Origin: an uncultured Clostridia bacterium
GTDB lineage: Bacteria; Bacillota; Clostridia; Oscillospirales; Acutalibacteraceae
Direction of reading: 5' to 3'
Length of the DNA stretch: 10,849 nt
Assembly: GCA_937877675.1 (NCBI GenBank)
Contig: CALEIS010000172.1
Span: 1 to 10,849 of the forward strand
Shown: positions 5,410 to 10,849 of the stretch, piece by piece
How the letters are laid out: each line of letters opens with the position of its first letter
Numbering within the stretch: position 1 is the first letter of the stretch
The notes under the pieces: model-generated
The model's input: the letters and a program-made list of their open reading frames with translations, nothing else
Databases searched by the model: none
Told to the model about the DNA's origin: nothing
Translations under genes and position numbers: made by a program

Positions 5410-7113
5410 TTATGCTGACTTTTCTGTAGGTTTTGCAATATAACCTATTGCTACTCCCTGACGGGTATCTGCTGTGAAGCAAGGTGTGTCTGATTCAGGT
5501 ATTTCTAGATAACCTACAAAGTTGTAGTGAATCACAACTCTCTGTGTCTTGTTCTTACCTTTACCCTCTGCCTCATAAACATCAATGTGGTCAATAAGCT
5601 CGTGAATGAGTGGTGCTGTGATAGTATCCATATCAAGAAACTTTCGTACTGCACCGATAAACATATCCTTGCTGTGCTGAACTGTCTGCATATTTGCAAC
5701 CTGTTCTCTCAGATTGAATATCTTGACCTTCAGCTCTGCTCGTTCAACCTCATACTTGTGGGACATATGAGTAAACCATTCATCTGTAACCTTACCCGTT
5801 GCATTGTCCTCATACAAGTTTTCGTAGAGCGTTGCCACCATCTGTTGACGGACTATTGCTTTCTGCAGTTCACCCTCAAGAAATTTCTTCTCATCATAGA
5901 AATCCTTATGGGTTTTCTTTTCAAGGATTTCCGCAAGAAGCTGTTCATCCTGTTGGAGCATTATTGCAAGGCGTTTGAGCTCAAAGATTACTATCTGTTC
6001 AAGAGCATCTGCACGGATATAGTGTCTTGCCTGACAAGTTCCACGGGTATCCTTTACATAATTACCGCAACTAAAATAGTGAATATCCTTATTGACTGTA
6101 TTTGTGTGATACCTCATATTACTTCCGCAGTCTGCACAACGGATAAGACCGCTGAAGAAATGCTTTCTTGCATTTTCTTTTTTCGGTGCTCTGCGTTTTG
6201 TTCTTGCTGTGAGCTTCTGTACCGTTTCCCAAGTATCACGGTCAATGATTGGCTCGTGAACATCCTTGAAGATTTTCCAATTCTCCACGGGATTATCAAT
6301 ACGGGTTTTGTTCTTGAAGTTTTTGGAATAGGTCTTGAAGTTGATAACATCACCGCAGTATTCCTGTTGACAGAGGATTTTCTGAACGGTAGTTTTACAC
6401 CACTTGTACGGATTCGGTTGAGTTTTCTTACCACCACGGTTTAAGCCTTTACTTTGCCAATATGCCATTGGGATAAGCACTTGTCTGTTCTGTAACTCTC
6501 TTGCAATAGCTTCGTTACCCATACCGTCAAGACACATTCTGTAAATATCCCTTACAACTTCAGCAGCTTCGGCATCAATTATCCACTTCTTCTTGTTTTC
6601 AGGACTTTTCATATACCCGTATGGTGGCTGTGAAAGTGGCTCTCCCATATTACCACGAATACGGTGAGCACTTCTGACTTTACGGCTGATATCCCTCGCA
6701 TACATTTCATTCATAACATTCTTGAAGGGTGCGATTTCATTTTCACCCTCATCACTATCAACCATATCATTAACAGCGATAAACCTTACATTATGCTCAG
6801 GAAAATAGTTGTCCGTGTAATGACCTACCGTAACATAGTCACGCCCAAGTCTTGATAAATCCTTTACCATTACAACTGAGATATATCCCATATCAATATC
6901 ATCAAGCAGCTCCTGAAAAGCAGGTCTGTTGAAATTCGTACCCGTAAAGCCGTCATCAACATAATACTTGGTATTTATTAAACCTAATTCCTTTGCCTTT
7001 TGTGTCAGCATTTTCTTTTGGTTGCCGATTGAATTACTCTCTGTCTCTGTACCGTCATCTCTTGATAATCGGCAGTAGATAGCAGTAATTCCGATGTTTG
7101 CTTCAGACTGCAT
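5410..7113 (-). CDS. Large serine recombinase (TnpX type)
   Basis: 567 residues. It catalyses excision and insertion of the element through a serine-DNA intermediate. Domains in order: resolvase-type catalytic domain (about 9-155) with YCRLSRDD (nucleophile Ser17, Arg15), DDGFTGTNFNRPAFQ and VKDLSRLGRDY; recombinase domain (about 165-300); zinc ribbon with Cys326, Cys329, Cys349 and Cys360; helical coiled coil (about 365-475); and a C-terminal segment like the DUF4368 tail of clostridial TnpX relatives. The length fits this family. The frame is open nine codons further upstream, but the ATG at 7113 is chosen because AAGGAGGA lies just before it (7124-7117) and it overlaps the stop of the upstream gene (TAATG). 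It is the last gene of the minus-strand operon. All catalytic residues appear intact. Confidence 0.96.
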   Translation of the reverse strand: MQSEANIGITAIYCRLSRDDGTETESNSIGNQKKMLTQKAKELGLINTKYYVDDGFTGTNFNRPAFQELLDDIDMGYISVVMVKDLSRLGRDYVTVGHYTDNYFPEHNVRFIAVNDMVDSDEGENEIAPFKNVMNEMYARDISRKVRSAHRIRGNMGEPLSQPPYGYMKSPENKKKWIIDAEAAEVVRDIYRMCLDGMGNEAIARELQNRQVLIPMAYWQSKGLNRGGKKTQPNPYKWCKTTVQKILCQQEYCGDVINFKTYSKNFKNKTRIDNPVENWKIFKDVHEPIIDRDTWETVQKLTARTKRRAPKKENARKHFFSGLIRCADCGSNMRYHTNTVNKDIHYFSCGNYVKDTRGTCQARHYIRADALEQIVIFELKRLAIMLQQDEQLLAEILEKKTHKDFYDEKKFLEGELQKAIVRQQMVATLYENLYEDNATGKVTDEWFTHMSHKYEVERAELKVKIFNLREQVANMQTVQHSKDMFIGAVRKFLDMDTITAPLIHELIDHIDVYEAEGKGKNKTQRVVIHYNFVGYLEIPESDTPCFTADTRQGVAIGYIAKPTEKSA

Positions 7114-7349
7114 TAGTCCTCCTTCCCGGCAGTCAAACATATATATTCTGCATTCATTGTATTTGTATCATCGGCACTTGTCAAATGTGCAAAATCACTG
7201 CCAACATATTTTTGTGCTTTGTCGCTTATGGTGTTTTCAATCTTTGAAATATTTACAGGTGCGAACTTGGAAGAAACCTTGTAAAGGACACCGTCAATAA
7301 CATATTCTTCTTCACCAATAAGACCGTAAAAATCTTTAAGCTTTTTCAT
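7113..7349 (-). CDS. Small unknown protein coupled to ParB and recombinase
   Basis: 78 residues, start ATG at 7349 with GAGGTG about 8 nt upstream inside the end of the ParB gene. It begins MKKLKDFYGLIGEEEYVIDG, followed by VLYKVSSKF, and ends NAEYICLTAGKED. It reads like a small alpha/beta protein with mixed charge, one Cys and no membrane segment. No family was recognised. Both ends are fused into the operon by one-base stop/start overlaps: TAATG with the ParB stop at its start and TAATG with the recombinase start at its end. That tight placement suggests its amount is tied to the recombinase. A directionality or accessory factor for recombination is one guess, but its size and lack of an obvious basic DNA-binding motif leave this open. 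Confidence 0.75.
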   Translation of the reverse strand: MKKLKDFYGLIGEEEYVIDGVLYKVSSKFAPVNISKIENTISDKAQKYVGSDFAHLTSADDTNTMNAEYICLTAGKED

Positions 7350-8266
7350 TATCTAGCACCTCGGTCTTTCTGCCTCATAAGATACTTACCGTAATACTCA
7401 ACTGCCTTTGCAAGAAAATCTTCTTTTTCCTTTACGGTGGCAGTAGATTTCATATATTTGCTGATTTTATCCTCGGGAATTTTAACCGTAATAACCTGAT
7501 TAGGTTTTGGTTGTTTAACCATACTAAGAATTGTAGCGACATCAAGCTTTCCCTCTTGTTCTAATTTCTTCAATTTCTGTGCCTGAGCAAGGGATGGTGT
7601 AGCAAGCTCTTTCTCAATAGCTTCAGCCAAAAAGTTCTGATGCCCTTGGCTGAGATATGAAAGCTCAACAGCAGGACCAAGTGCAATTTTACCGCTATCT
7701 ACCAAAGCAAGAAGCCTTGGAATCAGGTTGGTAAGGCGGATATATCTTTTTACCTGAGAAGCACTGTCGGTATCGGATACTTCACCCGCAGATAACTTCG
7801 GTCCGACTTGGTCCGAAGTTAAATCCGTTCGTTTGCCCTGCTTTTTAAGAGCATCCATTTTCATCTTGTAAGCAAAGGCTTTCTCCGAGTGTAGAATATG
7901 CTCCCGGTGCAGATTACTGTCAACAAGGATAATGTCTGCTTCTTCCTTGCTTATGTCCAATATAACAACGGGAACCTCTGTCAGCTTAAGTCTTGTTGCT
8001 GCAAGGTATCTTCTGTGTCCTGATATGATTTCATACACATCAGCTTTATCATCCTTTCGTACCATAAGAGGCTGAATAATACCGTTTTCACGGATACTGT
8101 CTTCCAACGGCTTCATATCCTCCTCACGGCACTTGTACGGATTCTTAAAATTGGGAACAATACTGCTCATAGGCATCTTTATGATTTCTGTAGTCTGAGG
8201 CTTTACTGCCTCTGATTCTTCTGTTTTCTCAAACAGGGTATTAATAAAATTTTCTTCTTTATTCAT
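7349..8266 (-). CDS. ParB/Spo0J-family protein
   Basis: 305 residues. The N-terminal ParB (nuclease/CTP-binding fold) domain covers about 28-120 with DSIRENGIIQPLMVR, YEIISGHRRYLAA (the GHRR box at 83-86 stands where chromosomal ParB has GERR) and NLHREHILHSEKAFA (118-132). A central KorB/ParB-type helix-turn-helix follows (about 160-210; SASQVKRYIRLTN, LVDSGKIALGPAVELSYL), then a Lys-rich C-terminal part with no clear dimerisation zipper. Such element-borne ParB proteins bind element DNA and may act in partition, copy control or transcription. No ParA gene or parS-like palindrome was found in the window, so classical partition is not supported by what is visible. The start at 8266 has AGGAG upstream, and ATGA overlaps the stop of the MobC-like gene. 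Confidence 0.92.
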   Translation of the reverse strand: MNKEENFINTLFEKTEESEAVKPQTTEIIKMPMSSIVPNFKNPYKCREEDMKPLEDSIRENGIIQPLMVRKDDKADVYEIISGHRRYLAATRLKLTEVPVVILDISKEEADIILVDSNLHREHILHSEKAFAYKMKMDALKKQGKRTDLTSDQVGPKLSAGEVSDTDSASQVKRYIRLTNLIPRLLALVDSGKIALGPAVELSYLSQGHQNFLAEAIEKELATPSLAQAQKLKKLEQEGKLDVATILSMVKQPKPNQVITVKIPEDKISKYMKSTATVKEKEDFLAKAVEYYGKYLMRQKDRGAR

Positions 8267-8601
8267 TTAATTCTCCTTTTCATTCTTGTGATAAAAATAC
8301 AATCTTCAATTAGATTTTCTGTACACTCAACCGCATCAGCTGTCTGCTTCATTTCCTTACCGATTGGTAAATCTGATAAGCCGTAGTTTCTGAAAAGATT
8401 GTTTAAGGTGCTTGCAATTCCACGGAGCTTCAGAATAAACTCCATACATTCAGGCTTCCTGTCTTCCTGAATCGGATAGCCGAGAATAATATCTCTTAGC
8501 ACCTGCTCCTTTGTGAAAAAGCTACGCTCTGTTAAACGGCTGATTTTGTTATACTGCTCTTCACTTACTCTAACTGCGATTCTTCTCGCTCTTGTACGCA
8601 C
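8263..8601 (-). CDS. MobC-like mobilisation protein
   Basis: 112 residues starting at a GTG (8601), chosen because a near-perfect AAAGGAGGTG lies 7-8 nt upstream and the product then begins with a basic N-terminus (RTRARRIAVRVSEEQY). Residues 7-45 look like a ribbon-helix-helix DNA-binding unit. FILKLRGIASTLNNLFRNYG (about 54-73) matches the family pattern IGNNLNQLAR of MobC relaxosome proteins, which bind oriT and help a relaxase nick it. A helical C-terminus ends RMKRRIK. Its start lies within the upstream RHH gene (37-nt overlap) and its stop overlaps the ParB start (ATGA). No relaxase gene follows it, unlike the usual mobC-relaxase order. Confidence 0.82.
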   Translation of the reverse strand: MRTRARRIAVRVSEEQYNKISRLTERSFFTKEQVLRDIILGYPIQEDRKPECMEFILKLRGIASTLNNLFRNYGLSDLPIGKEMKQTADAVECTENLIEDCIFITRMKRRIK

Positions 8602-8915
8602 TGTGCCACCTCCTTTGCTTTTATAATTTCGGGCATAATTTCATTTGTGCTTTTAAGAACTTCACGAAGCATTACCGTATCAAGCATCTTTGTTTGCCAT
8701 ACTCTTTTTGAAACAATGCTTAACTTGTCACATATAGGCTCAAGCAGATTGATATATTTCACATAGTTCATATCCAATGTGGGCTTCATTTTTGCATTAT
8801 CAATCTGATGTCTGATATACCGTGACATGCTCATATTTGCTCTTCCGGCATCCTTTGTGAGCATTGAAAATTCTTTCTCATTCAGATACAAAAATATTGT
8901 TTTTGTCAGCTTCAA
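8565..8915 (-). CDS. RHH/MobC-like relaxosome accessory protein
   Basis: 116 residues from a TTG start at 8915. The N-terminal part KTIFLYLNEKEFSML, then SMSRYIRHQID, has the strand-helix-helix spacing of ribbon-helix-helix relaxosome proteins. The rest is helical with an acidic C-terminus (VQEREESQLE). A GTG at 8924 is also in frame, but it is the end of the Shine-Dalgarno sequence AGGAGGTG itself. The TTG is 8 nt behind AGGAGG and is therefore the likelier start. It is the first gene of the minus-strand operon, directly downstream of the oriT-like repeats, the place where oriT-binding proteins usually lie. It differs from the following MobC-like protein in sequence, so the operon encodes two distinct small DNA-binding proteins. 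Confidence 0.75.
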   Translation of the reverse strand: MKLTKTIFLYLNEKEFSMLTKDAGRANMSMSRYIRHQIDNAKMKPTLDMNYVKYINLLEPICDKLSIVSKRVWQTKMLDTVMLREVLKSTNEIMPEIIKAKEVAQCVQEREESQLE

Positions 8916-8921
8916 TTTTTT

Positions 8922-8929
8922 CACCTCCT
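8922..8929 (-). promoter_or_regulatory. Shine-Dalgarno site that decides a TTG start
   Basis: AGGAGGTG on the minus strand. Its last three bases form an in-frame GTG that an automatic caller would take as the start. The spacing of 8 nt from AGGAGG to TTG at 8915 makes the TTG the plausible initiation codon. Confidence 0.65.
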
Positions 8930-8941
8930 GTCTTTCGGGTT

Positions 8942-8984
8942 TTAGGGGCAGTCCCTAACAAGTGGGATTTGTATGCACAAATCC
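8942..8984 (-). other. Candidate origin of transfer (stacked inverted repeats)
   Basis: Two adjacent perfect inverted repeats: TTAGGG / CCCTAA (8942-8947 with 8953-8958, loop GCAGT) and GGATTTGT / ACAAATCC (8965-8972 with 8977-8984, loop ATGC). They lie 27-70 nt upstream of the first of two MobC-like genes, the usual position of oriT in mobilisable clostridial elements. The nick site cannot be fixed from sequence alone. Confidence 0.5.
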
Positions 8985-9079
8985 AGTGCTTGCTAAGACT
9001 TATGCCACGCTTTTTTACTGCTTTTTCGGTTGGTTTGCTAAAGCATTTTTTCACTTCCTTTGTTATAGATTTTTGCATT

Positions 9080-9115
9080 AAAAAAATCCTCGCACTGAAC
9101 TTAAAGCACAAGGAT
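9080..9115 (-). terminator. Minus-strand terminator ahead of the mobilisation operon
   Basis: On the minus strand ATCCTTGTGC (9115-9106) pairs with GTGCGAGGAT (9095-9086), 10 bp with three G-U pairs, ten-base loop, then seven T (9086-9080, the first T closing the stem). It would stop transcripts arriving from the repA side before they enter the oriT region. Confidence 0.7.
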
Positions 9116-9126
9116 ATGTATTCAGG

Positions 9127-9156
9127 TTGATTTGTTTGGTGGGGTTGTGGTATAAT
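9127..9156 (+). promoter_or_regulatory. Promoter of the S51-like/MmcQ operon
   Basis: TTGATT (9127-9132), 18-nt spacer, TATAAT (9151-9156) preceded by TGG, an extended -10. The start codon at 9181 has GAGGTGA at 9167-9173. Confidence 0.82.
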
Positions 9157-9180
9157 TGTCAAAATTGAGGTGAAGTCGTA

Positions 9181-9966
9181 ATGAGCAGAAAAATAGTTGC
9201 TATTGGTGGTGGCGAGAATGGAAGAAAACGTTCTGACGGCACACGCTATCCATACGAACTTGCAAAGCAAGATAAAGAAATAATCAGACTTACAGGTAAA
9301 GAACATCCAAACTTTCTTTTAATTGCACACGCTCAACCATTGGAAAGACAAGAAAGTTACTTTCAGGTAATGGTTGATATTTACGGAGAGATGTATGGTT
9401 GTTCCTGTAAAGATTTAAAGAGCAACGAATTAACGAATACCGAACTTGTAAAAAGCCTTGTTGATTGGGCAGACATCATATTTGAGGGTGGCGGAAACAC
9501 ACTTGATATGATTAAGCTTTGGAAAGAAACAGAATTTGATAAAACTTTGAAACAGGCTTGGATTGACGGCAAAGTAATGTGCGGTGTTTCAGCAGGTGCT
9601 AACTGTTGGTTTAAAGAATGTTCTTCTGACTCTCTTAAAATTAAGTATGGTAATGACCAACCACTAATTGGTGTTGAGTGCTTGGGTTTTGTTGATGGAT
9701 TATTTGTTCCTCATTGTGATGAAAAAGACCGACTTGATAATGTGAAAGACTTATTAAAATCAAGTGAGCAAATTGGATTATCAATGTCAAACTGCACAGC
9801 ACTTGAGATTATAGATGATGAATATAGGCTTATTACAAGTGATGCTTCTTATCACAATATTAAAGCATTTGGTTTAAAATCATATTGGAAAGACGGAGAA
9901 TACATAGAAGAATATATTGATACATCTTTTGATTTTAAGCCTTTAAAAGATTTGCTTAAAAAATGA
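9181..9966 (+). CDS. Peptidase S51-like (peptidase E / type 1 glutamine amidotransferase-like) protein
   Basis: 261 residues, cytosolic. The fold is that of family S51 (dipeptidase E, cyanophycinase relatives). The sequence shows a nucleotide-fold-like start KIVAIGGGENG; FEGGGNTLDM (102-110), the oxyanion-side GGGNT box; CGVSAGAN (134-141) with Ser137 on the nucleophile elbow; and VPHCDE (176-181) with His178 as the likely catalytic His. E. coli PepE removes Asp-X dipeptides, but substrate cannot be inferred at this distance. The protein is longer than PepE by about 30 residues. ATG at 9181 is supported by GAGGTGA 10 nt earlier. It is followed after 31 nt by the MmcQ/YjbR-like gene. It lies between element genes on both sides, so it is probably cargo. 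Confidence 0.88.
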   Translation: MSRKIVAIGGGENGRKRSDGTRYPYELAKQDKEIIRLTGKEHPNFLLIAHAQPLERQESYFQVMVDIYGEMYGCSCKDLKSNELTNTELVKSLVDWADIIFEGGGNTLDMIKLWKETEFDKTLKQAWIDGKVMCGVSAGANCWFKECSSDSLKIKYGNDQPLIGVECLGFVDGLFVPHCDEKDRLDNVKDLLKSSEQIGLSMSNCTALEIIDDEYRLITSDASYHNIKAFGLKSYWKDGEYIEEYIDTSFDFKPLKDLLKK

Positions 9967-9997
9967 TAATATTACTTGTTTCAAGAGGTGATTTCTA

Positions 9998-10372
9998 ATG
10001 AAATATTCAGAGTTACTCAACTATTGCCTTTCAAAAAATGGTGCCTATATTGACCACCCGTTCGGCCCTGAAAGCGATATAATTAAAGTTGAAGGTAAAA
10101 TTTTTGCACAGTTTTTTGTTCTCAAAGGCATAGAAACCGCCACTTTGAATTGTGAGCGTATGACGGGAGATTTCTACAGACAGTTGTATCCGGGCGTTAT
10201 CGTCAGAGGATATCATTGTCCTGCAGTTCAACAGCCATATTTCAATTCCTTTCCTATTGGTGAAATTCCTGATGAGTTGATTTTTGAAATGGCAGACCAC
10301 AGTTATGTGACTGTTGTTGGTAAACTTCCAAAATATAAGCAAAAGAAATTGTTGAATGGCATTACCGAATAA
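9998..10372 (+). CDS. MmcQ/YjbR-family protein
   Basis: 124 residues, normal length for the family. Matching elements are the start MKYSELLNYCLSKNGAYIDHPFGPESDIIKV, seen here as the short pattern HPFGPE at 20-25; the strand GKIFAQFFV; LNCERMTGDFYRQLYPGVIVRGYH; and the C-terminal YVTVVGKLPK. The YjbR fold (double-wing, CyaY-like) has been proposed to bind DNA, but the function of most members is unknown. AGAGGTG at 9984-9990 lies 7 nt before the ATG. It shares the promoter of the S51-like gene and ends in a terminator at 10386-10418. Confidence 0.88.
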   Translation: MKYSELLNYCLSKNGAYIDHPFGPESDIIKVEGKIFAQFFVLKGIETATLNCERMTGDFYRQLYPGVIVRGYHCPAVQQPYFNSFPIGEIPDELIFEMADHSYVTVVGKLPKYKQKKLLNGITE

Positions 10373-10385
10373 CAAGTTGACTTTT

Positions 10386-10418
10386 CTGCTCTCACATTAG
10401 TGGGGGCAGTTTCTTTTT
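10386..10418 (+). terminator. Intrinsic terminator of the S51-like/MmcQ operon
   Basis: CTGCTCTCAC / GTGGGGGCAG (10386-10395 with 10400-10409; two G-U pairs), loop ATTA, then TTTCTTTTT. Confidence 0.85.
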
Positions 10419-10646
10419 ATCAAAACCGCCCTAAAAGCAATGAGAATAAGAACTGCAAAAATGTTCCTGTTTCTTAAAAATATTTAACGAGCCGAAGAAG
10501 AAATGCGTTATTTCATCAGCCTTTCTCATTCAGTCAATCCACCTTATATACTTAAAGTTACTACTAACTAAATTAAAGAATAATTCTCTTTTCTCGGTCG
10601 GTATATATTTCAGGCTTACTCTACTCAGTCTTATTACTTGCGACTT

Positions 10647-10849
10647 TTACGGAGGCTCAGCGCTTATTTTCGACACAGTTAATACATACAGTTTTGCAGG
10701 CTTGCCTTTACCCTGATATTTACGGCGGAGCAGATTGTGTTTTTCAAGCTCACGCTGTAACCTTGTTGCTTTATCATGTCCGCAACCGAGCGTTTCACTT
10801 GTTTCGGCAATGGTGTAAAAGATAAAGACCTCTCCGTTTTTATCGCACC
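10647..10849 (-). CDS. RepA_N-type replication initiator, 3' part (partial, possibly shortened)
   Basis: 66 codons are visible before the TAA at 10649-10647; the 5' end is outside the window. The peptide begins CDKNGEVFIFYTIAETSETL and continues with GCGHDKATRLQRELEKHNLLRRKYQGKGKPAKLYVL. This has the winged-helix pattern of RepA_N initiators of Firmicute plasmids and integrative elements (GHDKA..L..EL....L..RK.QG.GKP..LYV). It would start replication of the element after excision. The protein stops only about a dozen residues after this domain, whereas many relatives continue with a longer C-terminal region. The same frame stays open for 38 more codons after the TAA, so a shortened or damaged C-terminus is possible. 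No start, promoter or ribosome site can be judged. Confidence 0.78.
   Translation of the reverse strand, partial: CDKNGEVFIFYTIAETSETLGCGHDKATRLQRELEKHNLLRRKYQGKGKPAKLYVLTVSKISAEPP

Larger units (their letters stand above)
5335..10849. mobile_element. Integrated mobilisable element, left part (right end outside window)
   Basis: Serine recombinase, ParB-like, two MobC-like proteins, an oriT-like region, two cargo-like genes and a RepA_N-type initiator occur in a row and none has a housekeeping role. The left edge is inferred to lie between the tRNA terminator (5334) and the recombinase stop (5410). No direct repeat or core site could be verified because the right end is not in the window. The layout resembles Tn1549/Tn4451-type elements of clostridia in its gene families, but no relaxase or conjugation gene is visible here. 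The exact boundaries are not established, and the cargo genes could in principle be chromosomal. Confidence 0.6.

Noticed and set aside
5527..6444. 305-codon open frame on the + strand
   Set aside because: Lies fully antisense to the serine recombinase, is rich in Cys, Leu and Ile as antisense frames are, and has no ribosome site or family resemblance.
7114..7140. Upstream ATG (7140) for the recombinase, adding nine residues
   Set aside because: No ribosome site before it, whereas ATG 7113 has AAGGAGGA and overlaps the upstream stop.
8878..9078. Minus-strand frame of 66 codons starting MQKSITKEVKKCF
   Set aside because: It runs straight through the oriT-like repeats, begins just after a terminator T run, has only a weak GAGG upstream and overlaps the start of the RHH gene. 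It could still be a real small gene, but the non-coding explanation is simpler.
10031..10375. 114-codon minus-strand frame
   Set aside because: Shadow of the MmcQ/YjbR gene on the opposite strand.
5416..10388. Direct repeat TGACTTTTCTG at 5416-5426 and 10378-10388 as possible attachment sites
   Set aside because: Several 11-mer repeats are expected by chance in 10.8 kb of AT-rich DNA. One copy lies in the recombinase coding sequence and the other in front of the MmcQ terminator, and a RepA gene lies outside this interval.
1..10849. CRISPR array or tandem repeats
   Set aside because: No regularly spaced repeats were seen on reading both strands.

Overview
The window is AT-rich DNA with strong Shine-Dalgarno sites, textbook -35/-10 promoters and a hairpin-plus-T terminator after nearly every transcription unit. 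Together with a Na+-pumping decarboxylase, a lone PP2C phosphatase and clostridial-type mobile genes, this points to an anaerobic low-GC Firmicute, probably a gut clostridium of the Ruminococcaceae/Oscillospiraceae kind. The genus cannot be read from the sequence.

Left part, about 1-5340, looks like host chromosome, all on the + strand. It holds the 3' end of the membrane beta subunit of a Na+-translocating carboxylic-acid decarboxylase (gcdB/oadB type) and a small OadG-related subunit. Next is a translationally coupled pair: a six-helix membrane protein with a permease-prefix-like head, then a condensation-domain-like acyltransferase. A lipoprotein follows, then a PP2C phosphatase with a DUF4177-like small protein, an unrecognised 74-residue protein behind a perfect dyad, and tRNA-Leu(GAG) with its own consensus promoter and terminator. 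Two identical 36-nt terminator repeats flank the lipoprotein gene.

Middle part, about 5340-8930, is the recombination and mobilisation module of an integrated element, on the minus strand. Five genes overlap or abut: a ribbon-helix-helix/MobC-like protein, a second MobC-like protein, a ParB-family protein, a small unknown protein, and a TnpX-type large serine recombinase. Upstream of the first gene lie stacked inverted repeats that look like an origin of transfer, and a minus-strand terminator that insulates the operon. No relaxase and no ParA are present in the window.

Right part, about 9120-10849, carries a two-gene + strand operon (peptidase S51-like hydrolase and MmcQ/YjbR-family protein) that is probably element cargo. 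It is followed by the C-terminal end of a RepA_N-type replication initiator on the minus strand, cut by the window edge. The element therefore continues beyond the window. Its left end is likely in the short gap between the tRNA terminator and the recombinase stop codon. The most interesting object is the coupled MobC-MobC-ParB-unknown-recombinase operon without a relaxase.
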